From assembly GCF_008253865.1 (NCBI RefSeq), contig NZ_CP042331.1, positions 124,001-188,000 on the forward strand: a stretch of DNA of 64,000 nucleotides, given 5' to 3'. Source of the DNA: Bosea sp. F3-2 (GTDB lineage Bacteria; Pseudomonadota; Alphaproteobacteria; Rhizobiales; Beijerinckiaceae). A program made the translations under genes and the position numbers. Below the pieces are notes generated by a model. It was not told the origin of the DNA. It ran no database searches and saw only the letters and a program-made list of their open reading frames with translations. This document shows, in pieces, positions 41,245-49,780 of this stretch. Each line of letters starts with the position of its first letter. Position 1 is the first letter of the stretch.

Positions 41245-42790
41245 CGCCGTCGCCGCGGCAGCGACTCCGGTCGCCAACCGCGGCGCCATCACCGCCTGCG
41301 TCATCCTCGCGGTGATCATGCAGGCGCTCGACACCACGATCGCCAATGTCGCGCTGCCCTATATTCAGGGCAGCGTTTCGGCGAGCGCCGACCAGATCAA
41401 CTGGGTCCTGACCTCCTACATCGTCGCGGCGGCGATCATGACGCCGCCTTCCGGCTTCCTGGCCTCGCGCTTCGGGCGCAAGCGGGTGCTCTCGGCGGCG
41501 ATCATCGGTTTCGTCGTCGCCTCGATCCTGTGCGGGGCGGCACAGTCGCTGACGCAGATCGTGGCTTTCAGGCTGATGCAGGGCTTCTTCGGCGCGGCGC
41601 TGGTGCCGCTGTCGCAGAGCATCCTGCTCGACATCTACACGCCGGAGGAGCGCGGATCGGCCATGGCGTTGTTCGGCGTCTCGGTGATGGTCGGGCCGGT
41701 GCTGGGGCCGGTGATCGGCGGCTGGTTGACCGAGAACATCTCCTGGCGCTGGGTCTTCTACATCAACCTGCCACTGGGCATCCTGGCGCTGGCGGGAGTC
41801 TCGATCTTCGTCAGCGAGACGAAATCCAGCGCTGCAGCGAAACTCGACTGGATCGGCTTCGGCGCGCTCAGCATCGCGATCGGCGCGCTGCAGCTCTTCC
41901 TCGATCGCGGCGCGCAACTCGACTGGTTCGACTCGTTCGAGATCATCGTCGAGGCGACGGTCTGCGTCGCGGCCCTCTACATTCTGGTGGTGCACACGCT
42001 GACGGCCGAGAACCCGTTCATCAAGCCGCGGCTCTTCCTCGATCGCAATTTCTGCGTCGGGCTGATCTTCATCTTCATCGTCGGCATCTGCTACCTGGCG
42101 TCGCTGGCGCTGATGACGCCCTACCTGCAGACGCTGATGGGTTATCCGGTGGTGACCGCCGGCATCGTCATGGGGCCGCGGGGCTTAGGCACCATGGCCT
42201 GCATGTTCATCGTCGGGAAGCTGATCGGCAAGGTCGACACGCGCATCCTGCTCGGCTCCGGCCTGCTGGTCAGCGCCTGGGCGATGTACGACATGGCCGG
42301 CTGGACGCCCGATGTGTCGCAGCAGACCATCATGCTGACCGGCTTCCTGCAGGGGGCGGGGCTCGGGCTGCTCTTCGTGCCGCTGACCACGATCACCTTC
42401 GCGACGCTCCCGGCGGAGTATCGCGGCGACGGCACCGGCCTCTACAACCTCTCGCGCAACATCGGCTCGAGCGTCGGCATCTCGCTGGTCAGCTACCTGC
42501 TCACCCGCAACGTGCAGGTCAACCATGCCGAGATCGCGAACTACGTCACGCCGTTCAACCGCATCTTCGACATGCCGGCGATCAAGGAGGCCTGGGACCC
42601 GCTCAAGCTCGCGGGACGCGCGGCGCTCGACGAGGTCGTGACGCGGCAGGCGATGATCATCTCCTATATCGACGACTTCAAGCTGCTGATGATACTCTGC
42701 CTGGCTGCGCTGCCCTTCCTGGCGCTGCTGCGCACGCGTCGCCAAAAGGCAGCTGCGCCGGCTGACGACCACGCGATGGTGATGGAGTAG
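41237..42790 (+). CDS. DHA2-family drug efflux MFS transporter (EmrB/QacA type)
   Basis: A 517-residue, 14-helix antiporter. Typical pieces are MQALDTTIANVALPYIQG, the PSGFLASRFGRKRVL loop 2-3 signature and LGPVIGGWLTENISWRWVFYINLP (antiporter motif C). It forms a tripartite pump with the EmrA-like adaptor, exporting hydrophobic drugs, detergents or fatty acids under control of the MarR protein. The specificity is not readable from sequence. A perfect 14-bp palindrome and a CtrA box lie in the region after its stop. Confidence 0.94.
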   Translation: MASAVAAAATPVANRGAITACVILAVIMQALDTTIANVALPYIQGSVSASADQINWVLTSYIVAAAIMTPPSGFLASRFGRKRVLSAAIIGFVVASILCGAAQSLTQIVAFRLMQGFFGAALVPLSQSILLDIYTPEERGSAMALFGVSVMVGPVLGPVIGGWLTENISWRWVFYINLPLGILALAGVSIFVSETKSSAAAKLDWIGFGALSIAIGALQLFLDRGAQLDWFDSFEIIVEATVCVAALYILVVHTLTAENPFIKPRLFLDRNFCVGLIFIFIVGICYLASLALMTPYLQTLMGYPVVTAGIVMGPRGLGTMACMFIVGKLIGKVDTRILLGSGLLVSAWAMYDMAGWTPDVSQQTIMLTGFLQGAGLGLLFVPLTTITFATLPAEYRGDGTGLYNLSRNIGSSVGISLVSYLLTRNVQVNHAEIANYVTPFNRIFDMPAIKEAWDPLKLAGRAALDEVVTRQAMIISYIDDFKLLMILCLAALPFLALLRTRRQKAAAPADDHAMVME

Positions 42791-42827
42791 CGCCCCGCGC
42801 AGAGCGTTTGTCGGAGATGACCTGACC

Positions 42828-42841
42828 CAAGGTTAACCTTG
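42828..42841. promoter_or_regulatory. Perfect 14-bp palindrome in an intergenic region
   Basis: CAAGGTTAACCTTG lies between the efflux gene and the next small gene. It looks like a protein-binding dyad rather than a terminator. No regulator can be named. Confidence 0.35.
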
Positions 42842-42915
42842 TTCGTTCAAACTCGGCGGAATTCTCACCTTGAGCTTTGCGTAGATCGATTTCAGTCAAT
42901 TATGATGGCGTCGGA

Positions 42916-42931
42916 TTAACGCAATTTTAAC
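42916..42931 (+). promoter_or_regulatory. Exact CtrA-binding box
   Basis: TTAA-CGCAATT-TTAAC fits the CtrA consensus TTAA-N7-TTAAC at every specified position. It ends 17 bases before the ATG of the small membrane protein at 42948, so it might repress or activate from a promoter-proximal position. CtrA is the cell-cycle master regulator of Alphaproteobacteria. Confidence 0.6.
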
Positions 42932-42947
42932 GCTACGAGCCCGTGTC

Positions 42948-43169
42948 ATGCGACCAGAGCGCGTGCATCGAATTCCCGCCCCGTTCCGCATCTCCCGCCC
43001 GGGCCGGGCGCCGCAGGCGGCGAACGACAATGTTCCCGAGAACCGCGAGAGCATGGCGAGCCTTTTCGTCAGCCGGTCCTTGATCCTCGCGGCGCTGGTG
43101 GCAGCGCTGGCGCTGATGCTCGGCTGGGCCGCCTGGCTCGGGCGCACCATCTGGCGTCTGTTTGCCTGA
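42948..43169 (+). CDS. Small single-pass membrane protein, 73 aa, possible CtrA target
   Basis: A basic N-terminal half (RPERVHRIPAPFRISRPGRAPQAANDN) is followed by one hydrophobic helix (about 46-68, LILAALVAALALMLGWAAWLG). Proteins with the APQAANDN phrase occur through the Hyphomicrobiales but I know of no function. The ATG at 42948 is preceded 17 bases upstream by an exact CtrA box. It converges on the glycosylphosphotransferase gene. Confidence 0.7.
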   Translation: MRPERVHRIPAPFRISRPGRAPQAANDNVPENRESMASLFVSRSLILAALVAALALMLGWAAWLGRTIWRLFA

Positions 43170-43218
43170 GGCGATCGCGCCGCCCCGTTGCTGGCGAACG
43201 AGGCTGCCAACCTGCGCG

Positions 43219-44661
43219 TCAGCGCGCGTTGGTGAAAGCCTTTCGGCTGAAGACGGTTCTGAACAGGATCGCGACATCGAGCCAGAATGACCAGTTGTCG
43301 ATGTACCAGTGGTCGTAAGCGACGCGCTTGGCCATCTTTTCGTCGGTGTCGGTCTCGCCCCGAAGGCCGTTCACCTGAGCCCAGCCCGTAATGCCCGGCT
43401 TGACGTTGTGGCGGCGCGCGTAGTTGGCGATCCTGCGTTGGAACTCGACATCATGGGCGAGCGCATGCGGCCGCGGCCCCACCAGGGACATGTTGCCGGC
43501 AATCACGTTCAGAAGCTGGGGCAGCTCGTCGAGATTGTAGCGGCGCAGCACCTGCCCGACCTTGGTGATCCGGGGGTCGTTGCGCTTGGCCTGGACGACG
43601 ACCTGGCCGTCGTCGGTCGTGGTCATGGTCCGGAACTTGAAGATCCGGAACGCCTGCTGGTTGAAGCCATAGCGGCGCTGCCGGAAGAGGACGGGGCCGG
43701 GCGAGTCGAGCCTGATCAACGCGACGATCATGATGAGGAGCGGCAGGGTCAGGACCAAACCCATGACCGCAGCAGCCACGTCGAAAGCGCGCTTCGCGGC
43801 GATCTCCGTCGCCGATAGAGGCTGGCGGGTCAGGCGCAGGCTGGAGAACGAGCCGGACCGGATGAAATGCGGTGTCTCAAAACGCTCCATGATCGGTTCG
43901 GGCGCGAGGTGGATCGCGACGGGAAGATTGGTGAAGGCACCGACGCAGGCTTCGATGGTCTTGTGCTCGGACCAGGGCAGGGCGATGAGGACTGCATCGG
44001 GCCCCCTGGCCCGGCAATTTGCCACGGCCGCGGCCAGATCGGCGGAGAGTTCCGCCGGATTGCCGTCCTGGCACGATTTCAGGAACGCAACATCAGTGAT
44101 CGCGAAACCGACATGCCAGGGTTTGTGCCGGGTGACGAAGGACATCACATTGTCTTCCCGCCCGATCAGGAACACGCGCTCGGCCGTGATCCGGCCGGCC
44201 TTGCTGCCGGCTGCGACCCACCGGGCCAGAAGAGAGCGCGACAGCGCGATCACCGGTACTCCAGCGAGATAGGTCGTGAGGATGACGATCCGCGAATAGT
44301 GACCGGTAATCTTGGCGACGAAGATCAGCGCCAGGAACGCGACCATCGTAATGTTCCAGACGGAGAAGGCCGATGCGATCTGTCCGCGGGGCGAGAGGTA
44401 GTTTCCGAGCTGATAGCGCCCCTGCATCAGATTGATGAAGACGAAGATCGTCATCAGCATCGCCGCCAGCTCGGGGGCGGCGCGATCGATGCCGATTTCG
44501 TTCTGAGTTACGAGGTAATAGACGACCGATGCCGCACAGACGAGAGAGCCGACGATGATCGCGTCGCTCGCCGCTGTCAGCGGCCCCAGCCAGTACCGCC
44601 AAAGGCGAGGCCGGCTTTCGGACGCCGTCACCAGCGTACTGTCCAGATCGTTGACGCTCAT
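43219..44661 (-). CDS. Undecaprenyl-phosphate sugar phosphotransferase (exopolysaccharide initiation)
   Basis: A 480-residue polyprenyl glycosylphosphotransferase. It has an N-terminal block of four membrane helices (about 25-145), a central Rossmann-like domain and the C-terminal bacterial sugar transferase domain beginning at KRAFDVAAAVMGLVL with the conserved DSPGPVLFRQRRYG, KFRTMT, RITKVGQVLRRYNLDELPQLLNV and GPRPHA boxes. It transfers a sugar phosphate to undecaprenyl phosphate to start a repeat unit. The ATG at 44661 is the first with family similarity. A VanZ gene lies upstream, across the repeat F element. Confidence 0.93.
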   Translation of the reverse strand: MSVNDLDSTLVTASESRPRLWRYWLGPLTAASDAIIVGSLVCAASVVYYLVTQNEIGIDRAAPELAAMLMTIFVFINLMQGRYQLGNYLSPRGQIASAFSVWNITMVAFLALIFVAKITGHYSRIVILTTYLAGVPVIALSRSLLARWVAAGSKAGRITAERVFLIGREDNVMSFVTRHKPWHVGFAITDVAFLKSCQDGNPAELSADLAAAVANCRARGPDAVLIALPWSEHKTIEACVGAFTNLPVAIHLAPEPIMERFETPHFIRSGSFSSLRLTRQPLSATEIAAKRAFDVAAAVMGLVLTLPLLIMIVALIRLDSPGPVLFRQRRYGFNQQAFRIFKFRTMTTTDDGQVVVQAKRNDPRITKVGQVLRRYNLDELPQLLNVIAGNMSLVGPRPHALAHDVEFQRRIANYARRHNVKPGITGWAQVNGLRGETDTDEKMAKRVAYDHWYIDNWSFWLDVAILFRTVFSRKAFTNAR

Positions 44662-44811
44662 ATCACCCCGCCTTCGGATCTGAGCCGCGGTGACGCCTTG
44701 TCCCAAAGCGGGACGCAGGCTCGCGGCGGATCCGTCATCAAGGCCGAGGGGGCAATGCCTGTGCCGCCGGCAGGTGGCCCAGATCGAGACACCGGTCCGG
44801 CTGGAGCACTT

Positions 44812-44904
44812 CCGGCGAAATCCGGTTCGTCGGACGTGCTCCATCTTCTTGTTTTGACGCAATTCCGGACGCAGAACCGCTATACACTTCTGCTGGAATT
44901 GCTC
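44812..44904. repeat. Palindromic intergenic repeat, family F
   Basis: GGAGCAC/GTGCTCC arms form a hairpin at about 44813-44842, and GCAATTCC/GGAATTGC arms (44859-44866 and 44895-44902) form a second. The sequence GCAATTCCGGACGCA with ACCGCTA following is one I have seen as a widespread intergenic element in Hyphomicrobiales genomes. It is the only copy in this window. Confidence 0.65.
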
Positions 44905-44916
44905 TCGGTCCGGCGT

Positions 44917-45321
44917 TCAGATGGCGCTGCGGAAGCGCCGGAGCATGTATTCGAAGGAGCTGGCCATGGCCGAGCCGATAAGCGCGCCCATGATCTTGAC
45001 CAGCGCATCATGCGGGAGCCCGTGGCGGGTCATCTCCAGTGTCTGCAGCCACTCCAAACCGGCGGCCAGGGCGACCAGACCAGGCAGCACGAGCCAGCGC
45101 TGGCGCGGGTAAGCGAAAGTCAGCAATGCACCGGCGGCAAGATAGGCAAGGAAGCGTTCCGCATCCGCCCCCAGGTTCATGAGATGGGGGCGAGCATCGA
45201 TCGGCGACAGCGTCGACACGATGATCACGAGCAGGGCGGTCCAGCCGATCACGATGGCGGCGCGGCGCAGCTTGTCGAGGGAGGCGTTCAAACCGGAGCT
45301 CCGAATGCTGGCGGGACGCAC
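44917..45321 (-). CDS. VanZ-family protein
   Basis: A 134-residue integral membrane protein from a GTG start. The VanZ pattern is seen in VIIVSTLSPIDARPHLMNLGADAERFLAYLAAGALLTF and LEWLQTLEMTRHGLPHDALVKIMGALIGS, with about four helices. The molecular role is unknown; in this order, VanZ-like genes are often found near exopolysaccharide genes, as here. The phosphotransferase start lies about 255 bases downstream across repeat F, so the two may be separate transcripts. Confidence 0.82.
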   Translation of the reverse strand: MRPASIRSSGLNASLDKLRRAAIVIGWTALLVIIVSTLSPIDARPHLMNLGADAERFLAYLAAGALLTFAYPRQRWLVLPGLVALAAGLEWLQTLEMTRHGLPHDALVKIMGALIGSAMASSFEYMLRRFRSAI

Positions 45322-45498
45322 AGCAAGATGTAGGCCAGCACTGCAAGAATCGTTTCGTGCCGGTGCCCGGCAATGCCCTTATGGCAAGGTGAAAACGGCG
45401 AAGCAATGACATAGGCGAAATCTACGCCATGTCTTCGCGCCGGCATGACTGTCATATGAGAGCCGGGTTAACGTGTTGGCAGTGAAAGGGGAGGTTTC

Positions 45499-46248
45499 AT
45501 GCTGGAGAGTTCTGTCGCGCCGTCGTCGGCGCGGATCGTGCGGGGCGGCAAGGCCATCTATGGCGTGCCGCTCGGGATCCTGATGCTGGAGGCGCGTTTT
45601 CCGCGCATTCCGGGCGATATGGGCAACGGCACGACCTGGCCCTTTCCGGTGCTCTACCGCGTCGTCGATGGGGCGAGCCCGGAGAAGGTGGTGCTGAACA
45701 GGGCGGCGGGGCTGCTGCCGGATTTCATCGCAGCGGCACGCGATCTGATCCGGCTCGGGGCCGAGGCGATCACCACCAATTGCGGCTTCCTCTCGCTGTT
45801 CCAGCGCCAGCTCGCCGCGGCGGTCGGCGTGCCGGTCGCGACCTCGGCGCTGATGCAGGTGCCCTGGGTGCAGGCGACGCTGCCGCCGGGCAAGCGCGTC
45901 GGCGTCGTCACCGTCTCGGCTTCGTCGCTGACGCCAGCCCATCTCGAAGCGGCTTGCGTACCGCTCGACACACCCATCGCCGGGACGGAGAACGGCCGCG
46001 AGTTCTTCCGCGTCCTGATCAAGGCCGAGAAGGACGACATGGATGTCGATCTCGCCCGGCAGGATGTGGTGCAGGCGGCGCTCGATCTCGTGGCGCGCCA
46101 TCCCGAGGTGGGTGCGATCGTGCTCGAATGCACCAACATGCCGCCCTATGCTGCGGATGTGCAGGCTGCGACGGGACTGCCGGTCTACGACATCTATTCG
46201 CTGATCAGCTGGTTCCATGCTGGCTTAAGACCGCGCCGCTTCGGCTGA
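45499..46248 (+). CDS. Aspartate/glutamate racemase superfamily protein
   Basis: A 249-residue protein of the Asp/Glu/hydantoin racemase superfamily. The two catalytic cysteines are C95 (ITTNCGFLS) and C211 (VLECTNMPPY), so the two-base mechanism is intact. Many members of this branch racemise amino acids or isomerise maleate; the IYGVPLGILMLEARFPRIPGDMGN start is typical of a subgroup of unknown substrate. It is monocistronic, with a separate promoter region upstream. Confidence 0.88.
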   Translation: MLESSVAPSSARIVRGGKAIYGVPLGILMLEARFPRIPGDMGNGTTWPFPVLYRVVDGASPEKVVLNRAAGLLPDFIAAARDLIRLGAEAITTNCGFLSLFQRQLAAAVGVPVATSALMQVPWVQATLPPGKRVGVVTVSASSLTPAHLEAACVPLDTPIAGTENGREFFRVLIKAEKDDMDVDLARQDVVQAALDLVARHPEVGAIVLECTNMPPYAADVQAATGLPVYDIYSLISWFHAGLRPRRFG

Positions 46249-46332
46249 ACCGGTCGACTTATCCCCGGCGCCGGCAGCCACCCGATAATCCCCCTCGCGA
46301 TAGCCAGTGCTGCATCCCCTTCGCGAGGCTCC

Positions 46333-47727
46333 ATGACCGACACGCCCCGACTTTCCCTGCCTCTGCTCGCCGCCGGGCAGGCGCAGAAGCATGTGACCCA
46401 CAATGACGCCCTGATCCGGCTCGACGCCCTGATCCATCTGGTCGTCGACAGCCGCACGCAGACTGCGCCGCCGGCTTCACCGACGGAGCTTTCTGCCTAT
46501 ATCGTGCCGCCGGGTGGCACGGGCGTCTTCGCTGGCCGAACCAACCAGCTGGCGCTGTTCGAAGATGGCGGCTGGACCTTCCTGACGCCGCGCACGGGCT
46601 GGCAGGCCTGGATCGCAGATGAGGCCGAGCATAATCTCTGGACAGGGACGGAATGGCGTCGCGCCAGCCCGCTCAGCAGCCTCGGGGCCGCGCGCTGGGG
46701 CATCAACGCGACGGCGGATGAGAGCAACCGGCTGGCGGTATCGTCGGAGGCGAGCCTGTTCAACCATGCCGGCGCCGGCCATCGGCTCAAGCTGAACAAG
46801 GCGACCGCGGGCGAGACCGCAAGCGTGCTCTTCCAGACCAATTGGTCGGGGCGGGCCGAATTCGGCCTGGCCGGCGACGACGACTTCCGGGTCAAGGTCA
46901 GTCCGGACGGCTCGGCCTGGCATGATGCGCTCGCCATCGATCGCGGGACGGGAGGCGTGGCGCTGCCCGGCTCGGCCTGGGCGGCCGGGCAGAACCTGCT
47001 GATCAATGGCGACATGCAGGTCAACCAGCGCGGTTTCGCCGGCGGAGCGCTTGCGGCGGGAAGCTACGGCTTCGACCGCTGGAAGGCGGCGACCGGTGGC
47101 GCCAATCTTTCGCTGAGCGGCTTTGCGGTCACGCTGAACTCCGGCGGAATCGTGCAGGTCGTCGAACCGGCGCTCTGGGGTCTGCAATCCTTCGCAGGCC
47201 TGCCGCTGACGCTGTCGGTCGAAGGGCTGAGCGGCGGCGACCTCTCAGTCGGGATCGGCAGCCGGTCCGGCACGATCACGGCGGGCACCGGCCGCCGCTC
47301 GCTGACGCTGACGCCGGCTCCCGGCGATACGGGTGCGTTGACGGTGCGGTTGTCGCCGAGCACCGGGGCGGTCAGCTTCGCCCGTATCAAGCTGGAGCAG
47401 GGGGCCATCGCCACCGCATGGGGCGGCCGCCCGCTTGCGATCGAGCAGATGCTGTGCCGGCGCTACCATTGGCGACTGGACGGGCGGATCCTGATCGACG
47501 CCTATCAGGCCGCGGCATCGGGCTCGCGCCAGACCATCGGGCTGCCGGTGCCGATGCGAACGACGCCGGCCGTCAGCTTCACCGTCTCGCAGGAAATCAA
47601 TGTGCAGGGCAGCGAGCGCGGCGTCGTCGCCCAATCGCCCGAGCGGGCTTATGCCTTTGTCACAGCACAAGCGCTGGGGCGGGTGCAGGCCGCCTTCGAC
47701 GCCATCGCCTTCGATGCGGAGCTGTGA
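46333..47727 (+). CDS. DUF2793 domain protein, phage-derived
   Basis: A 464-residue protein. The N-terminal DUF2793 domain (about 3-90) has LSLPLLAAGQAQKHVTHNDALIRLDALIHLVV, a pattern from phage and gene-transfer-agent tail-associated proteins. A long central region is rich in Gly, Ala, Ser and Thr, and the C-terminal part has NLLINGDMQVNQRGF, a phage tail or receptor-binding feature. There are no capsid, terminase or integrase genes nearby, so this is an isolated relic or a captured surface protein. Confidence 0.85.
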   Translation: MTDTPRLSLPLLAAGQAQKHVTHNDALIRLDALIHLVVDSRTQTAPPASPTELSAYIVPPGGTGVFAGRTNQLALFEDGGWTFLTPRTGWQAWIADEAEHNLWTGTEWRRASPLSSLGAARWGINATADESNRLAVSSEASLFNHAGAGHRLKLNKATAGETASVLFQTNWSGRAEFGLAGDDDFRVKVSPDGSAWHDALAIDRGTGGVALPGSAWAAGQNLLINGDMQVNQRGFAGGALAAGSYGFDRWKAATGGANLSLSGFAVTLNSGGIVQVVEPALWGLQSFAGLPLTLSVEGLSGGDLSVGIGSRSGTITAGTGRRSLTLTPAPGDTGALTVRLSPSTGAVSFARIKLEQGAIATAWGGRPLAIEQMLCRRYHWRLDGRILIDAYQAAASGSRQTIGLPVPMRTTPAVSFTVSQEINVQGSERGVVAQSPERAYAFVTAQALGRVQAAFDAIAFDAEL

Positions 47728-47733
47728 AGAGCG

Positions 47734-47841
47734 CCGTCATTCCGGGCGGAGCGAAGCGGAGACCCGGAATCCATCATACGGCGCGGCGCTTTACTATGGA
47801 TTCCGGATCGGCGCAGCTGCGCCGCTTGTCCGGAATGACGG
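47734..47841. repeat. Palindromic intergenic repeat, family C, copy 3
   Basis: Very close to copy 1: outer CCGTCATTCCGGG/CCGGAATGACGG, inner CCGGAATCCAT/ATGGATTCCGG, including the ATCGGCGC-type insertion in the right arm. It lies between the convergent DUF2793 and dehydratase genes. Confidence 0.87.
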
Positions 47842-47853
47842 CGGAGCCAAAAC

Positions 47854-49584
47854 TCAGTGGATCTCCGGCTCCGGCACTTTGGCGGTGCCTTCCAGATAGT
47901 CGAAGTCGCAGCCCTTGTCGGCCTGGCGGATATGGGCCGCCGACATCTTGCCCCAGCCGCGCGGATAGTCGCGGTCGGGCGGAGTCCAGGCGGCGAGGCG
48001 GGCGGCGATCTCGGCGTCTGTCAGGTTCACGGAGATGCTGCGGGCCTCGACATCGACGCTGATGATGTCGCCGGTCCGGACCGCCGCGAGCGGGCCCTTG
48101 ATGTAAGCTTCCGGCGCGACATGCAGGATGCAGGCGCCGTAGCTCGTGCCGGACATGCGCGCATCGGAGATGCGCAGCATATCGCGCACGCCCTGCTTCA
48201 GCAGCTTCTTCGGGATCGGTAGCATGCCCCATTCCGGCATGCCGGGACCGCCGACCGGGCCGCAATTCTTCAGCACCATGATGTGGTCAGCGGTGACGTC
48301 GAGATTCTCGTCATTCACCGCCTTCATCATCGCGTCGTAGTCCTCGAAGACGAGGGCCGGGCCGGAATGCCTGAGCAGGCGAGGCTCCGCGGCCGAAGGC
48401 TTGATGACGCAGCCATCGGGGGCGAGGTTGCCCTTCAACACGGCGAGGCCGTTGGCGGTCGAGACCGGGCGGTCGAGCGGGCGGATGACATTGTCGTCAT
48501 AGACGTTGGCGAGCGCGATGGTCTCGGCCAGTGGTTTGCCGGTCACGGTCATCGCATCGGTGTGGAGCTTGCTCTCGAGCTGCTTCAGCAGGGCGGGGAG
48601 GCCGCCGGCATAGAAGAAGTCCTCCATCAGGAAGTCGCCCGAAGGGCGCAGATTCGCGATGACCGGGACCTTGCGCGAGAAGGCGTCGAAATCGTCCGGC
48701 GTCAGCGGCACGCCGGCGCGGCCGGCCATGGCGACGAGATGGATGATGGCGTTGGTCGAGCCGGCGACGGCCATGTGAACCGTCAGCGCGTTCTCGAAGC
48801 TCTTTCGCGTTAAAATTTGGTCCGGCGTCTGGTCCTCCCAGACCATCTCGACGATGCGCTTGCCAGCGGCGGCGGCCATGCGCGGATGGGCGGCGTCGGC
48901 GGCGGGAATCGCGGAGGCGCCGGGCAGGGTGAGGCCGAGCACCTCAGCATGGCTCATCATCGTCGCGGCGGTGCCCATCACCATGCAGGTGCCATAGGAG
49001 CGGGCGATGCCGCTCTCCATGTCCTTCCACTGGCCGTCGGTGATGTTGCCGGCCTCCTTCTCGGCCCAGTACTTCCAGACATCGGCGCCGGAGCCGAGCA
49101 CCTTGCCGGCCCAGTTGCCGCGCAGCATCGGCCCGGCCGGGACGAAGATGAAGGGCAGGCCGGCGCTGCAGGCGCCCATGATCAGGGCCGGCGTAGATTT
49201 GTCGCAGCCGCCGAGCAGCACCGCGCCGTCGAGCGGGTGGGAGCGGATCGATTCCTCGGTCTCCATCGCCAGGAAGTTGCGATAGAGCATGGTCGTAGGC
49301 TTTTGATATTGCTCCGAGACCGACATCACCGGGATCTCGATCGGGAAGCCGCCCGCCGCCCAGACCGCGCGCTTCACCGCCTCGGCGCGATCGCGCAGAT
49401 GAGTGTGGCAGGGGTTGATCTCGGACCAGGTATTGATGATCCCGATCACCGGCTTGCCCATGAACTCCTCATGGGCGAAGCCCATCTGCAGCGCCCGCGA
49501 GCGATGCCCGAAGGAGCGCAGGTCGCTCGCGCCGAACCAGCGCCAGCTGCGCAGCGTCTCGGGCGTCTTGCGGGGGCGGGACAT
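47854..49584 (-). CDS. IlvD/Edd-family sugar-acid dehydratase (L-arabinonate dehydratase-like)
   Basis: A 576-residue [2Fe-2S] dehydratase. Cysteine ligands are C59 (NPCHTHLRDR), C127 (GGCDKSTPAL) and C200 (YGTCMVMGTA). The beginning, MSRPRKTPETLRSWRWFGA followed by LRSFGHRSRALQMG, is the sugar-acid (L-arabinonate/D-fuconate/xylonate) rather than the dihydroxy-acid type. It would convert an aldonate to a 2-keto-3-deoxy acid. Start ATG 49584 has GAGGAAA nine bases upstream. The DapA-family and GntR genes lie upstream on the same strand, with a long hairpin between. Confidence 0.92.
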   Translation of the reverse strand: MSRPRKTPETLRSWRWFGASDLRSFGHRSRALQMGFAHEEFMGKPVIGIINTWSEINPCHTHLRDRAEAVKRAVWAAGGFPIEIPVMSVSEQYQKPTTMLYRNFLAMETEESIRSHPLDGAVLLGGCDKSTPALIMGACSAGLPFIFVPAGPMLRGNWAGKVLGSGADVWKYWAEKEAGNITDGQWKDMESGIARSYGTCMVMGTAATMMSHAEVLGLTLPGASAIPAADAAHPRMAAAAGKRIVEMVWEDQTPDQILTRKSFENALTVHMAVAGSTNAIIHLVAMAGRAGVPLTPDDFDAFSRKVPVIANLRPSGDFLMEDFFYAGGLPALLKQLESKLHTDAMTVTGKPLAETIALANVYDDNVIRPLDRPVSTANGLAVLKGNLAPDGCVIKPSAAEPRLLRHSGPALVFEDYDAMMKAVNDENLDVTADHIMVLKNCGPVGGPGMPEWGMLPIPKKLLKQGVRDMLRISDARMSGTSYGACILHVAPEAYIKGPLAAVRTGDIISVDVEARSISVNLTDAEIAARLAAWTPPDRDYPRGWGKMSAAHIRQADKGCDFDYLEGTAKVPEPEIH

Positions 49585-49624
49585 TGGCGTTTCCTCGATT
49601 TTATCATTGGGTTTGGGAGCCACT

Positions 49625-49773
49625 CCGTCATTCCGGGGCTTCGCGGAGCGAAGAGCCCGGAACCCATGAACACTGTGGGCATGAGGAGGGGCGCGACCAT
49701 GGCAAGGTATATCCGGCACCGCCGGTGTGCATGGATTCCGGGCTCTTCGCTCCGCGAAGCCCCGGAATGACGG
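49625..49773. repeat. Family C-type repeat with perfect 38-bp inverted arms, copy 4
   Basis: The arms 49625-49662 (starting CCGTCATTCCGGGGCTTCGC) and 49736-49773 are exact reverse complements over 38 bases, separated by 73 bases. The sequence family is that of C but with an expanded CTTCGCGGAGCGAAG centre. It lies within the sugar-acid locus, between the DapA-family and dehydratase genes. Confidence 0.9.
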
Positions 49774-49780
49774 CGGAGTT

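Noticed and set aside
44812..44904. Terminator for the VanZ gene
   Set aside because: The stems are not followed by a T-run and the sequence resembles a dispersed intergenic element, so it is listed as a repeat instead.
46333..47727. Possible prophage
   Set aside because: Only one phage-type gene (DUF2793) is present. No capsid, terminase, portal, lysis or integrase genes flank it.
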